From Cocleimonas sp. (GTDB taxonomy: Bacteria > Pseudomonadota > Gammaproteobacteria > Thiotrichales > Thiotrichaceae), in contig JAKIUW010000017.1 of the NCBI GenBank assembly GCA_021647365.1, forward strand, positions 13,495-77,494: a stretch of DNA of 64,000 nucleotides, given 5' to 3'. The notes under the pieces are model-generated. The model saw nothing but the letters and a program-made list of their open reading frames with translations. It was not told where the DNA came from and made no database searches. Made by a program: the position numbers and the translations under genes. Below, in pieces: positions 15,893 through 25,227 of this stretch. Position 1 is the first letter of the stretch. Every line of letters starts with the position of its first letter.

Positions 15893-17539
15893 ATGAAATT
15901 TATATTTAAAATAATTAAAACACTGTTTACATTGTCGTTACTTATTGCCATAGCAATTTCTGCTTTCTGGTTTTTAAATGAGCAAGATACGCGAGAAGAG
16001 TGGTACAACAAAACGGTTGCACAGGTCACAGGGAAAACCTTTGATGAAAGTTTTGATCATGAACATTCAATGGATGATGTGAAAAATGATAGTGTGCCAG
16101 AGCATTCAAAACGTCACGCTGATCCTAATTATGTTTGTCCAATGCACCCGCAGATTGTTAAAGGTGAAGAAGGTAATTGTCCTATCTGTGGAATGGATCT
16201 AGTTTTAAAAGAGGTTGTCGAAGAAGAGAAGGTAGTCAAAAAGAAAAAAACTAAAAAAATCACCATGGATGATGTGAAAAATGACACCGTGCCACAACAT
16301 TCAAAACGACATTCTGATCCCAACTATGTTTGCCCAATGCACCCGCAAATTGTCAAAGGTGAAGAGGGAAATTGCCCAATTTGTGGAATGGATTTAGTGC
16401 TTAAAGAGCCTGTTGAAGAAATAGACTCAGAACCAAAGGAGAAAAAAATTCTCTATTGGGTAGCACCAATGGATGCCAACTACCGCCGTGATGAGCCCGG
16501 TAAATCTCTGATGGGGATGGATTTAGTGCCTGTTTATGATGAGGGTTCTAGTGATGATATGGCAGATGGTGGTCTTCCAAAAATAACCATCAATGCCACT
16601 ACCGCACAAAATATGGGTGTGCGCATTGAAAAAGCAAAAATGACCGAGCTTTCACGTACCATTAAAACAATTGGTTCGGTCACTTATAACGAAGATAGTA
16701 TTCATCATATTCATGCGCGCGCTAGCGGCTGGGTTGAAAAGGTTTATACCAAATCCTTGGGTGATCCTGTTGAAAAAGGTAAAACCTTATTAGAGTTTTA
16801 TTCTCCTGATATTTTAGCAGCGCAAAAAGATTTAGTGATTGCCAGTCGTGCTGGGTCGTCATTAGGTAAAGCTTCTCGAACGCGTCTGCGTGATTTGAAT
16901 GTGCCAAAAAGTGTGATTGATCGAGTTAGCAGAACGGGAAAATCACAAAACCGTATTCCCATTGTGGCGAATCATACGGGTGTTGTCACAAGGATTGGGA
17001 TTAAAAATGGCATGTACATCACGCCAGGAACAGAGATTTATACCATCGCTGATCTTTCATCGGTATGGATTATTGTTGATGTATTTGAGCATCAACTCAC
17101 TTGGGTAAAAGTGGGTAATAAAGCAGAAATTCAGGTGCAGGGTGTTCTTAGTAAAACGTGGCAAGGCAAAGTTGATTATATTTATCCTGAGCTAAACCCT
17201 AAAACACGCACACTAAAAGTTCGACTAACGATTAATACGCCTAAGCAGCTTTTGAAACCTAATATGTTTGCGGATGTAACGCTATTTACTAATAATAAAC
17301 AAGCGCTGACCGTTCCAGCAGAGTCGATTATTTATTATGAAAATAGCCCGCGATTGGTAAAAGTGGTGGCAGAAAATAAATACCAACCGATTGAAGTAAA
17401 AATTGGCATGAAATCAGATGGGCAAGTCGAGATATTAGAAGGCATCGAAGAAGGTGATAAAATTCTAGTTTCTGGGCAGTTCATGATCGACTCTGAAAGC
17501 AATCTGCAAGCAAGTTTCCGCAGATTGTCGGGCAAGTAG
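15893..17539 (+). CDS. cusB: CusB-like periplasmic adaptor with heavy-metal-binding domains
   Basis: A 548-residue RND membrane-fusion protein. A membrane anchor or signal (about 8-27) is followed by two near-identical heavy-metal-binding domains (YVCPMHPQI ... CPICGMDLV; about residues 80-105 and 143-168). A third, degenerate version (about 183-208) keeps MDLVP but lacks the Cys pair. Barrel-sandwich, lipoyl and beta-barrel domains of the adaptor occupy about 220-540. The adaptor links CusA in the inner membrane to the outer-membrane channel and hands it Cu(I)/Ag(I). Tandem domain duplication within the gene is visible at DNA level. Confidence 0.92.
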   Translation: MKFIFKIIKTLFTLSLLIAIAISAFWFLNEQDTREEWYNKTVAQVTGKTFDESFDHEHSMDDVKNDSVPEHSKRHADPNYVCPMHPQIVKGEEGNCPICGMDLVLKEVVEEEKVVKKKKTKKITMDDVKNDTVPQHSKRHSDPNYVCPMHPQIVKGEEGNCPICGMDLVLKEPVEEIDSEPKEKKILYWVAPMDANYRRDEPGKSLMGMDLVPVYDEGSSDDMADGGLPKITINATTAQNMGVRIEKAKMTELSRTIKTIGSVTYNEDSIHHIHARASGWVEKVYTKSLGDPVEKGKTLLEFYSPDILAAQKDLVIASRAGSSLGKASRTRLRDLNVPKSVIDRVSRTGKSQNRIPIVANHTGVVTRIGIKNGMYITPGTEIYTIADLSSVWIIVDVFEHQLTWVKVGNKAEIQVQGVLSKTWQGKVDYIYPELNPKTRTLKVRLTINTPKQLLKPNMFADVTLFTNNKQALTVPAESIIYYENSPRLVKVVAENKYQPIEVKIGMKSDGQVEILEGIEEGDKILVSGQFMIDSESNLQASFRRLSGK

Positions 17540-17552
17540 GGGCTATTAAATC

Positions 17553-20500
17553 ATGTTAGAAAAAATAATAGATGCCTCAATAAAGAACCGTTTTCTGGTC
17601 ATTATTTTCACCGTGTTAATCACACTTTGGGGACTGGTCTCACTCTCTAAAACTCCCTTAGACGCGATTCCAGATTTGTCAGATGTACAGGTTATTGTAA
17701 AAACCAGCTTCCCAGGGCAAGTACCACAGGTGGTGGAAGACCAAGTCACTTATCCTATAACCACTACCATGTTGAGCGTTCCTAAAGCGACCGTTGTACG
17801 CGGGTTTTCATTTTTCGGCGATTCCTATGTGTATGTCATTTTTGAAGATGGTACCGATATTTACTGGGCGAGGGCGCGTGTACAGGAATACCTAAGCCAA
17901 GCGGCAAGCCAATTACCCGAAGGTGTTGAGCCTCGCTTAGGCCCTGATGCGACGGGCGTTGGTTGGGTATATCAATATGCGCTGGTGGATAAAGGCAATA
18001 CACATGATCTGGCACAGTTACGTTCTTTACAAGATTGGTTCATAAAATACGAGTTACAAACGGTGCCGGGTGTTTCCGAAATTGCCACCATTGGCGGCAT
18101 GGTCAAACAGTATCAAGTCACCGCCGACCCCGATAATTTACGTGCTTATGGTATTACCCTAAGCCAGCTCAAAAAAGCAATTCAGCGAGGCAATCAAGAA
18201 ACCAGTGGATCGGTGATGGAGTTGGGCGAAGCCGAGTACATGATTAGCTCAAAAGGTTATCTCAAAAATGTAGAAGATATTGAAAATATCCCTGTGAGCT
18301 TAAACGAAGAAACAGGCGCGCCGATTTTATTGCGTGATATTGCCAAAGTGCGTATTGGTCCACAAATGCGACGAGGCATTGCAGATTTAGATGGAGAAGG
18401 TGAAGTTGTCGGCGGCATCGTCGTTATGCGTTATGGCGAAAATGCCTTGCAAGTCATCAAAGACACGAAAGCAAAAATAGAAGAGTTAAAATCAGGTTTA
18501 CCTGAAGGTGTTGAAATTGTCACAACCTATGATCGCTCAAAGCTCATTTTAAGTGCGGTTGATAACCTTACAATCAAACTGCTCGAAGAATTTGCCGTCG
18601 TTGCCATCGTTTGCTTACTTTTCTTATTCCATTTACGCTCGGCTCTGGTTGCGATTATCAGTTTACCCATTGGTATATTGGTGGCTTTTATTATTATGTA
18701 CCATCAAGGTATTAATGCGAACATCATGTCATTAGGTGGTATCGCTATTGCTATAGGTGCGATGGTCGATGCCGCCATTGTTATGATCGAAAATGCGCAT
18801 AAACATCTGGAACAGTACAAGGAAGACTATGGTGAAATGCCCAAAGGCAAGGAGCATTGGCGGGTGATTAATGAAGCTTCAGTTGAAGTGGGACCTGCGC
18901 TGTTCTTTTCATTGCTGATTATTACGCTGAGCTTTATTCCTATCTTTACCTTGGAGGCGCAGGAAGGTCGATTATTCTCGCCACTGGCATTTACCAAAAC
19001 CTACTCGATGGCAGCAGCCGCTATTTTAGCGGTGACGTTAGTGCCTGTTTTAATGGGCTACTTTATTCGCGGTAAATTACCCAAAGAAAGTAGCAACCCA
19101 ATTTCGGTTGTATTAATTTGGATATACCGACCCTTACTTAAAATATGCTTGGCAGCGCCTTGGTTAACCATTTTAGTGTCGCTTTTTATTATGGCATCGG
19201 CATGGATTCCTTTGCAGAAAATAGGCAGTGAATTTATGCCTGAATTGGAAGAAGGTGATTTACTTTATATGCCGACCACATTACCAGGCGTATCCATCGG
19301 CAAGGCGCAAGAACTGTTGATGCAAACGGATAAGCTCATCAAAACCGTACCCGAAGTTGAGCGTGTATTTGGCAAAGTTGGGCGTGCCGAAACGGCTACT
19401 GATCCTGCACCATTAACCATGATAGAAACGACGATACAGTTAAAGCCAAAAAGCGAATGGCGTGCAGGCTTGACCTTGAAAGACTTAATAAAAGAGCTGG
19501 ATGCGCTGGCTAAATTCCCAGGGCTAACCAACGCATGGGTACAACCGATTAAAACACGTATTGATATGCTGGCAACGGGTATTAAAACCCCAGTAGGTAT
19601 TAAAATTGCAGGGCAAGATTTAAAAGTCATCGAACAAATAGGTAAAGATATTGAAGCAATTCTGGTCGATGTTCCGGGTACAGCTTCGGTATTTTCAGAG
19701 CGTGTTTCAGGAGGGCGTTATATTGAAATTATTCCCGACCGCATCACTGCCGCACGTTTTGGACTGAATATTGCTGATATCCAAACCATTATTAGTTCAG
19801 CGGTAGGGGGCGCGAATATCACACAAACGGTTGAAGGCTTGGAGCGCTACCCTGTGAATCTGCGTTATCCGCGTCACACACGCGATAGCATAGATAATCT
19901 GATGGATTTACCACTGGTTACGCCTTCTGGCGCACATATTCCGCTGTCGCGTGTTGCGAGCGTTCGTATCAGTGAAGGTCCGCCGATGATCAAAACCGAA
20001 AATGCACGTTTGAATGGATGGACATTTGTGGATATTCGCGACGTGGATTTGGGCAGTTATGTGACAGATGCACGAAAAATCCTCAAAGATAATTTAAAGC
20101 TACCCGCAGGGTATTCAATCACATGGGCGGGACAGTATGAGTATCTACTACGCGTAAAAGACAAGCTCAGCATGGTGATTCCCATGATGTTATTGATCAT
20201 TTTGTTGCTACTGTATCTTACTTTCCGCGATATGACGGCAGCACTAATTATTATGCTATCACTACCTTTTGCATTAGCAGGCGGTGTTTGGTTTATTTAT
20301 CTGCTGGACTTTAATTTCTCTGTTGCCGTCGCGGTTGGTTTTATTGCCTTGGCGGGTGTTGCCGCTGAGTTTGGCGTGATTATGTTGATCTACCTAAACA
20401 ATGCCACCTTGAAGCGAAAATTAGACGAGAAACTCATTACAATCGCAGACCTTAAAGACAGTATTATGGAAGGTGCTGTATTACGAGTACGCCCCAAAGC

Positions 20501-20723
20501 GATGACAGTCGCGGTAATTATTGCAGGCTTAGTTCCAATTATGATTGGTGCTGGCACAGGCTCAGATGTTATGAAACGCATCGCCGCTCCCATGATAGGT
20601 GGCATGATTACCGCACCACTACTTTCGCTCTTGGTGATTCCTGCCATCTATTTAATTTGGCAAAAACGTAAGTTGAAAATCGCTACAGTCAAAGATTTTG
20701 CTGAGGATAATAACGATGAATAA
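17553..20723 (+). CDS. cusA: CusA/CzcA-family heavy-metal RND efflux pump
   Basis: A 1056-residue inner-membrane proton antiporter. It starts MLEKIIDASIKNR and shows family landmarks: FPGQVPQVVEDQVTYP, GAMVDAAIVMIENAHKHLE in helix 4 and FALAGGVWFIYLLDFN in the C-terminal half. The latter group resembles CusA (monovalent Cu/Ag) more than CzcA. Periplasmic Met residues in the LLMQTDK, LTMIETT and DMLATGI segments could be the Met clamp. It forms a tripartite complex with the cusB product and an outer-membrane factor. ATG of the next reading frame overlaps its stop. Confidence 0.95.
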   Translation: MLEKIIDASIKNRFLVIIFTVLITLWGLVSLSKTPLDAIPDLSDVQVIVKTSFPGQVPQVVEDQVTYPITTTMLSVPKATVVRGFSFFGDSYVYVIFEDGTDIYWARARVQEYLSQAASQLPEGVEPRLGPDATGVGWVYQYALVDKGNTHDLAQLRSLQDWFIKYELQTVPGVSEIATIGGMVKQYQVTADPDNLRAYGITLSQLKKAIQRGNQETSGSVMELGEAEYMISSKGYLKNVEDIENIPVSLNEETGAPILLRDIAKVRIGPQMRRGIADLDGEGEVVGGIVVMRYGENALQVIKDTKAKIEELKSGLPEGVEIVTTYDRSKLILSAVDNLTIKLLEEFAVVAIVCLLFLFHLRSALVAIISLPIGILVAFIIMYHQGINANIMSLGGIAIAIGAMVDAAIVMIENAHKHLEQYKEDYGEMPKGKEHWRVINEASVEVGPALFFSLLIITLSFIPIFTLEAQEGRLFSPLAFTKTYSMAAAAILAVTLVPVLMGYFIRGKLPKESSNPISVVLIWIYRPLLKICLAAPWLTILVSLFIMASAWIPLQKIGSEFMPELEEGDLLYMPTTLPGVSIGKAQELLMQTDKLIKTVPEVERVFGKVGRAETATDPAPLTMIETTIQLKPKSEWRAGLTLKDLIKELDALAKFPGLTNAWVQPIKTRIDMLATGIKTPVGIKIAGQDLKVIEQIGKDIEAILVDVPGTASVFSERVSGGRYIEIIPDRITAARFGLNIADIQTIISSAVGGANITQTVEGLERYPVNLRYPRHTRDSIDNLMDLPLVTPSGAHIPLSRVASVRISEGPPMIKTENARLNGWTFVDIRDVDLGSYVTDARKILKDNLKLPAGYSITWAGQYEYLLRVKDKLSMVIPMMLLIILLLLYLTFRDMTAALIIMLSLPFALAGGVWFIYLLDFNFSVAVAVGFIALAGVAAEFGVIMLIYLNNATLKRKLDEKLITIADLKDSIMEGAVLRVRPKAMTVAVIIAGLVPIMIGAGTGSDVMKRIAAPMIGGMITAPLLSLLVIPAIYLIWQKRKLKIATVKDFAEDNNDE

Positions 20724-20770
20724 TACACAGAATAAAATACAAGATAATAAAACCAATCCTGTACAGCAGT

Positions 20771-20847
20771 CATGTAAAAGTGGGGGGGTGTACTTCTTAA
20801 AACCCTTTTTAATTAGCTTTAAAAGCACACCCCCCCACTTTTACATG
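20771..20847. repeat. R1 dispersed repeat, inverted pair at the OMF gene start
   Basis: A plus-orientation copy (20771-20793, ending TAC instead of TGC) and a perfect minus-orientation copy (20825-20847) separated by 31 bases. The order plus-then-minus is opposite to the other pairs. The last three bases of the second copy are an ATG that can start the next gene. Confidence 0.95.
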
Positions 20848-22110
20848 ATGAATTACAAATCACTCATGTTGGCTTTGTTTATAACAAGTCTTTTTCTCTT
20901 AGGTGTAAACAGCGCGCAAGCAGCACCGATGAATTTGAATCAACTGATAAAAAGTGCCGTGGATAATAATCCTGAATTAAAATCAAGAAAACTCACATGG
21001 CAAAAACTGATCCATCAATACCCACAAGCGACGGCGTATGCTGACCCAAGGCTCACTTATACAGAAGCCATCAACCCGATAGAAACACGCCTTGGGCCAC
21101 AAGACCGTGTGCTAGCTTTAAAGCAAAAATTACCTTTTAAAGGTAAGCGTGGGTTGAAAGGTGAGATTGTAAAAAAAGACATAGAGATCGCAAAAATCAA
21201 TTTCAATAAAGCCAGCAGAGACTTAGTCGTAGCGGTTAAAAAGTCTTTTTATGAATTGGTGTATATCGAAAATGCCATCAAACTCAGTATGCAAAACAAA
21301 GGCGTACTAGAAAAAATCACGCACATTGCCACCACCGATTATGCCAGCAGTGCCAGCACGCTCAATGATGTAGCCAAAGCACAAAGCCAATATGCGCAGG
21401 TGTCGTATGACGTGCTACTTTTGGAGGAGTTGCGATCAACAGAAAAAACACAAATAAACACCTTGCTGAATCGTAAACCAGAACAACCTTTTCAAATAAA
21501 TAGTGCGGTGCGTCAGCCACCTAAATTTTCCCATGCAGTTGCTCGGCTTTATCAATGGGCAGAGTCAAATGAGGAAAACAGCATTGCAGATTTGAATATC
21601 CAGAAAAGTCAGGTGCAAACTAAGTTATCAAACTATGCAAGTTTGCCTGATTTTGATTTGGGCGCGGCATATAGTCAGATCGGAAAACGTGATGTTTCAG
21701 GTTTAGAGCATAATGGTCGCGATGCTTTCTCTATCAATATTGGTATTAACATTCCTTTAAACAGAGGCAAGAATAATGCGATTAAAGAACAAGCTAGAAT
21801 AACTCACCTTAAAAAAGTAGAAGATAAAAAAGCATTAAAAAACCGCTTAAATAGACAGGTGAAATCCAATTATTTCAAGTTGAATAATGCCTATCGACAA
21901 ACCGTGCTTTATAGCAAAAATTTAATCCCACAAGCCAACCGAGCAATGCAAATCGCCCAACTGCAATACAAGGAGAATAAGGGATCCATCGCCGCCTATT
22001 TAGAAACACAATCAACATGGCTAAACTTTCAACTCTCTTATCAACGCGCAGTGGCAGATTATTGGAAAAACCTCATAGAGCTAGAGAAAATAACAGGTAA
22101 AAAACTATGA
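20845..22110 (+). CDS. TolC-family outer-membrane efflux protein (CusC-like), first of two
   Basis: A 421-residue protein if started at the ATG at 20845, directly before a clear signal peptide (about 1-28, ending AQA). The start codon itself belongs to an R1 repeat, and no Shine-Dalgarno sequence precedes it. An alternative ATG at 20716 overlaps the cusA stop and would add 43 residues, translated through both R1 copies, in front of the signal peptide. The mature protein is helical with two OEP repeats (about 35-220 and 235-420) and PFKGKRGLKGE, as in metal-efflux OMFs. It would provide the outer-membrane channel for CusBA. Confidence 0.85.
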   Translation: MMNYKSLMLALFITSLFLLGVNSAQAAPMNLNQLIKSAVDNNPELKSRKLTWQKLIHQYPQATAYADPRLTYTEAINPIETRLGPQDRVLALKQKLPFKGKRGLKGEIVKKDIEIAKINFNKASRDLVVAVKKSFYELVYIENAIKLSMQNKGVLEKITHIATTDYASSASTLNDVAKAQSQYAQVSYDVLLLEELRSTEKTQINTLLNRKPEQPFQINSAVRQPPKFSHAVARLYQWAESNEENSIADLNIQKSQVQTKLSNYASLPDFDLGAAYSQIGKRDVSGLEHNGRDAFSINIGINIPLNRGKNNAIKEQARITHLKKVEDKKALKNRLNRQVKSNYFKLNNAYRQTVLYSKNLIPQANRAMQIAQLQYKENKGSIAAYLETQSTWLNFQLSYQRAVADYWKNLIELEKITGKKL

Positions 22111-23609
22111 AGACCTTGATTAATAGGCTCGCAGTAATGACTTCGTTGGTAATTTTATCCGCCTGTTCGACCACGACAAAAACGAGCACACTCAGCAAAT
22201 TACAAAGTGATTTTAATAAGCATAAATATTCGGCCTATGTAACGGACAGTTTGAAAACACAGCCTGTTGTAATAAAGGCAGAACCTTCAATAAATGATAA
22301 GAAACTAAAAGCCTTTAAGCATCAAATTGCTAGTAGAAAAAACAACTCAACGGCGCGCTTAAACAATGTGAGAAACCAGAATGGCTTGCATAAAGTGTCG
22401 CGTGGTTTACAACAACAAGTATCGCGTTTAAGCACGCAAAATAAACGAGAACAGTGGTTGAAAAGTCATTCAAGTTTAGACGCTGTTCTTGCTTTGTTGA
22501 TACGCAACAATTTGGATATTCAAAGTGCTCAAGAACAAGCGCAAGCGAGTTTGTCAAAGTATGATCAAGTGGGGTTTTTGGATGATATGTTGTCCCAATA
22601 TGCCGCCTTTACCAAAGACATTAGCCTAACAGGTAGTACGCAAAAGCATAAGAAATCAGTGAGTAAAGGCTTCCCATTCCCGGGTTTACTTGCGCTGAAA
22701 TCTTCCATTATCGACCAAGCAGTTGAGGCATCACGTTTACAAGTAAAAAAGACTACCCAAGATGCGATAACCAATGCGCGAATTGCGTATTATGAATTGC
22801 AATTCTCTAAGCAAGAGATTGTACTTACTCGTAAGAATATTGGCTTATTAAAATCACTCAAAGAAGAATTAAATAATAACTATTCTACCAATACTGCCAA
22901 TCTAAGTGGTATTTATCAAATTGATATAGAAATCGCAAATTATCGTAATAAATTACAGATAGCTAAAGATAAGCAACGTTCTAAACATGCGCGCCTGAGT
23001 ACGTTGCTAAACTTATCGCCCAGTTTCACACTGGGTAAACTTGATATATTGAAGGCAGAAAAGTTACCTAAAAATATGGCCCAGTTAATAAAAATAGGCC
23101 AGACACACCGTGTTGAAATTGCACGTTTGCAAACAGACTTAGAGAAAATGAAGCGTGTTATTAGTTTGTCTGAAAAACGTTTTTATCCTGATTTTGATGC
23201 AGGTTACAGTCGTTTTCAAAATGATAAATTTACCAAAAGACCTAAAATAAAAAAGAGCAATTTCTTTGCTAAAAACGATGCTTACCTCACAGAAACCAAA
23301 CAAAAATACAAAGCACTACAGTTAAAAATACAAGCATTGAAAACTAAAACAGCTGATGATATTCAACAAGCCGTATCAAACTATAAAATACAGAAAAGCA
23401 CCCATGAACTGTACCAAAACAAAGTGCTGCCCAAGGCCAGAACTTCATTGGATATTGCTAAAAACTTGTATGAAACAGGCGAAACCTCTTTGGTGGATAT
23501 TATCGAAACACAGGAATTGATTGTGGACTATCGACTAAAAGCAATAAAAGCACTTAAAGAAATGAATGTGAATATGGCGAAAATTAAGAGATTGATAGGT
23601 TATAAGTAA
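22107..23609 (+). CDS. TolC-family outer-membrane lipoprotein, second of two
   Basis: A 500-residue protein overlapping the preceding gene by ATGA (4 nt). The leader ends in a lipobox (VILSACS). A basic, low-complexity region (about 45-130) precedes the OEP domains, whose coiled-coil helices run from about 150 to 490. Typical CusC proteins are lipidated like this one, so of the two tandem channel genes this is the more CusC-like by anchor, while the first is more CusC-like by spacing to cusA. Two dissimilar OMFs behind one pump are unusual. Confidence 0.85.
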   Translation: MKTLINRLAVMTSLVILSACSTTTKTSTLSKLQSDFNKHKYSAYVTDSLKTQPVVIKAEPSINDKKLKAFKHQIASRKNNSTARLNNVRNQNGLHKVSRGLQQQVSRLSTQNKREQWLKSHSSLDAVLALLIRNNLDIQSAQEQAQASLSKYDQVGFLDDMLSQYAAFTKDISLTGSTQKHKKSVSKGFPFPGLLALKSSIIDQAVEASRLQVKKTTQDAITNARIAYYELQFSKQEIVLTRKNIGLLKSLKEELNNNYSTNTANLSGIYQIDIEIANYRNKLQIAKDKQRSKHARLSTLLNLSPSFTLGKLDILKAEKLPKNMAQLIKIGQTHRVEIARLQTDLEKMKRVISLSEKRFYPDFDAGYSRFQNDKFTKRPKIKKSNFFAKNDAYLTETKQKYKALQLKIQALKTKTADDIQQAVSNYKIQKSTHELYQNKVLPKARTSLDIAKNLYETGETSLVDIIETQELIVDYRLKAIKALKEMNVNMAKIKRLIGYK

Positions 23610-23663
23610 GAGGAAGTTAAGAAGACTATTTCACATCGTGCCATGTTTGACCCTAATAAAACT

Positions 23664-23693
23664 AAGAATGACAGCGTGGATAATGTCCATAAA
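23664..23693. repeat. 30-bp direct repeat, copy 2 (uppP 5' fragment)
   Basis: An exact copy of 14770-14799 (uppP start region) in the same orientation, stranded 55 bp after the second outer-membrane factor gene. The rest of uppP is absent, so it is a gene remnant or insertion footprint. Confidence 0.95.
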
Positions 23694-23841
23694 GTCTTAT
23701 AAGTTATTTAAAATAAGGTAAAAGATAGGGGTGTAACGAATTAAACAGAGTAAATCATAGTGAGAAGAAAAACTTTCTGTAAAAAAGTTAAATAGTTCAT
23801 ATATAAAAATAATATTAGAAATAAAACATATCAATAATCCC

Positions 23842-23871
23842 CTAAGTTTCAGCTAAGTATTGGGATATACC
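23842..23871 (+). promoter_or_regulatory. Paired CTAAGTTT box and -10 upstream of the porin
   Basis: CTAAGTTT (23842-23849) and CTAAGTAT (23853-23860) at 11-bp spacing, followed by TATACC (23866-23871) as a possible -10. The same arrangement precedes the cytochrome-oxidase operon and the gene at 34005. It probably binds the response regulator encoded at 31916. Confidence 0.65.
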
Positions 23872-23988
23872 ATCACGAGAATTCAAGCATAGAAATAACT
23901 TTAAGTATGCATTTGAAGCTGAAGTGTTGTTTAAAAGTAGTAATTTTTTAGCACTATAAATTTAAATTAAAAAAGAGGGAGTCATCTT

Positions 23989-25041
23989 ATGAGAACCAAA
24001 TATATTCATTATGGAGCGTTGCTTATTCCTGTTCTGATTGCATCTAATGTAAATGCTGCGACAGGTACAACACCAGCAACTAATCAAAAAGTTCAATTCA
24101 AAGTTTCTGGACAGGTCAGTAGAGCGTTAACCTATGCTAATAATGGCGTGGCTTCTGATACGCTTTTTGTCGATAACACAAACAGTGGAACCCGCATTAG
24201 AGTGGTCGGTAAAGTTGGTATTACACCGAGTTTATCAGCAGGAATTAATATAGAGACTCAATTCGAAGATGATAGATCCTATGATATGGATATTGGCGGC
24301 GCTGGTAGTGGTAGTTTATTTACCTCACGAAAAAGAGATTTATGGTTTAAAGGGGGCTTTGGTAAGATTTCTTTAGGTAAGGGTGATGGTGCAGCAAATA
24401 ACACCTCGGAAGTTGATAACTCAGGAACTTGGATTGCCAACAATGTGGGAGATTTTTTGCACAGCGGGCTCAGCTTTTCAAATGGAACTCAAGTGAAGCA
24501 AGCATTTAGTGACTTTGATGGGTTGAGTCGCAACAATAGACTGCGTTACGATACACCAAAATTTGGTCCATTGAGCCTTGCTGTTAGTAAAAAGCGTAAG
24601 GCTTCTGAATTTGCACTATTTTATAATCAGCCCTATGGCGGAGGGGGAAAACTCTCAGGTGCACTTGGTTATGTAAAAGACAGTGCTGCCAATTTTAAAC
24701 AACTTGGTTTGTCCGCATCTTATCTTACTGCAGGCGGTTTTAGTGTAACGGGACACTACGGCAAAAAGAATAGAGCGGTAGGGGTTGATCCAAAAGGTAG
24801 CTATTTAAAACTAGGGCAAAAGTTTGGTGTCGCAAAGAACCATCAGCTATCGGTTGGCTATCATAAAGTTAATGACTTGGCAGCAGCTGGAGATAAAGCG
24901 AAAAGAGTCAACTTGTCTTATGTCTATTTGATTCCTAATAAAGGCATAGAACTTTTTGCTGATGTGCAAAGAGCTGAGTTAAATAGTTCAGGAGGTAATG
25001 ATCTAGATACAATATCAATTGGGTCTAGAATTAAGTTTTAG
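23989..25041 (+). CDS. Gram-negative general porin
   Basis: A 350-residue outer-membrane beta-barrel protein with signal peptide (about 1-24, ending VNA). Alternating hydrophobic strands follow, with the typical motifs VSGQVSRAL near the start, GKISLGKGDGA and RNNRLRYDTP, and a final strand SIGSRIKF ending in Phe as required for BAM insertion. It belongs to the proteobacterial porin_4/OmpC-like group. A GAGGGAG ribosome site precedes ATG. The upstream CTAAGTTT box suggests control by the local two-component system, so permeability may be adjusted with copper. Confidence 0.88.
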   Translation: MRTKYIHYGALLIPVLIASNVNAATGTTPATNQKVQFKVSGQVSRALTYANNGVASDTLFVDNTNSGTRIRVVGKVGITPSLSAGINIETQFEDDRSYDMDIGGAGSGSLFTSRKRDLWFKGGFGKISLGKGDGAANNTSEVDNSGTWIANNVGDFLHSGLSFSNGTQVKQAFSDFDGLSRNNRLRYDTPKFGPLSLAVSKKRKASEFALFYNQPYGGGGKLSGALGYVKDSAANFKQLGLSASYLTAGGFSVTGHYGKKNRAVGVDPKGSYLKLGQKFGVAKNHQLSVGYHKVNDLAAAGDKAKRVNLSYVYLIPNKGIELFADVQRAELNSSGGNDLDTISIGSRIKF

Positions 25042-25058
25042 TAGGTTATGGGTAGGCT

Positions 25059-25192
25059 TTGAAGCCCTTGTTTGAGTTAGGCCGTAGCGATATGAATATA
25101 ATATTAATTTTTTCACAATTGACTCCTGTGTTTTAATAAGCTGTAAATTATGTCATGTTGTTAGTTAAGGTCTAGAAGAACAAGGGCTTCAA
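25059..25192. repeat. 14-bp perfect inverted repeat enclosing 106 bp
   Basis: TTGAAGCCCTTGTT (25059-25072) and AACAAGGGCTTCAA (25179-25192) are exact reverse complements in the gap between the porin and the small lipoprotein gene. They could be terminal repeats of a tiny degenerate element or pair in a transcript. Confidence 0.7.
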
Positions 25193-25227
25193 TTTTAATA
25201 GAAATGCCCTATAAAAAGAGAATAATT

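Larger units (their letters stand above)
23610..23988. other. Gene-free interval before the porin
   Basis: This 379-bp stretch contains no convincing ORF. It holds the second copy of the uppP 5' end (23664-23693), a TGTAACGAA motif (23732-23740) at almost the same distance from it as the box near uppP, and the paired CTAAGTTT box upstream of the porin (23842-23860). Confidence 0.8.
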
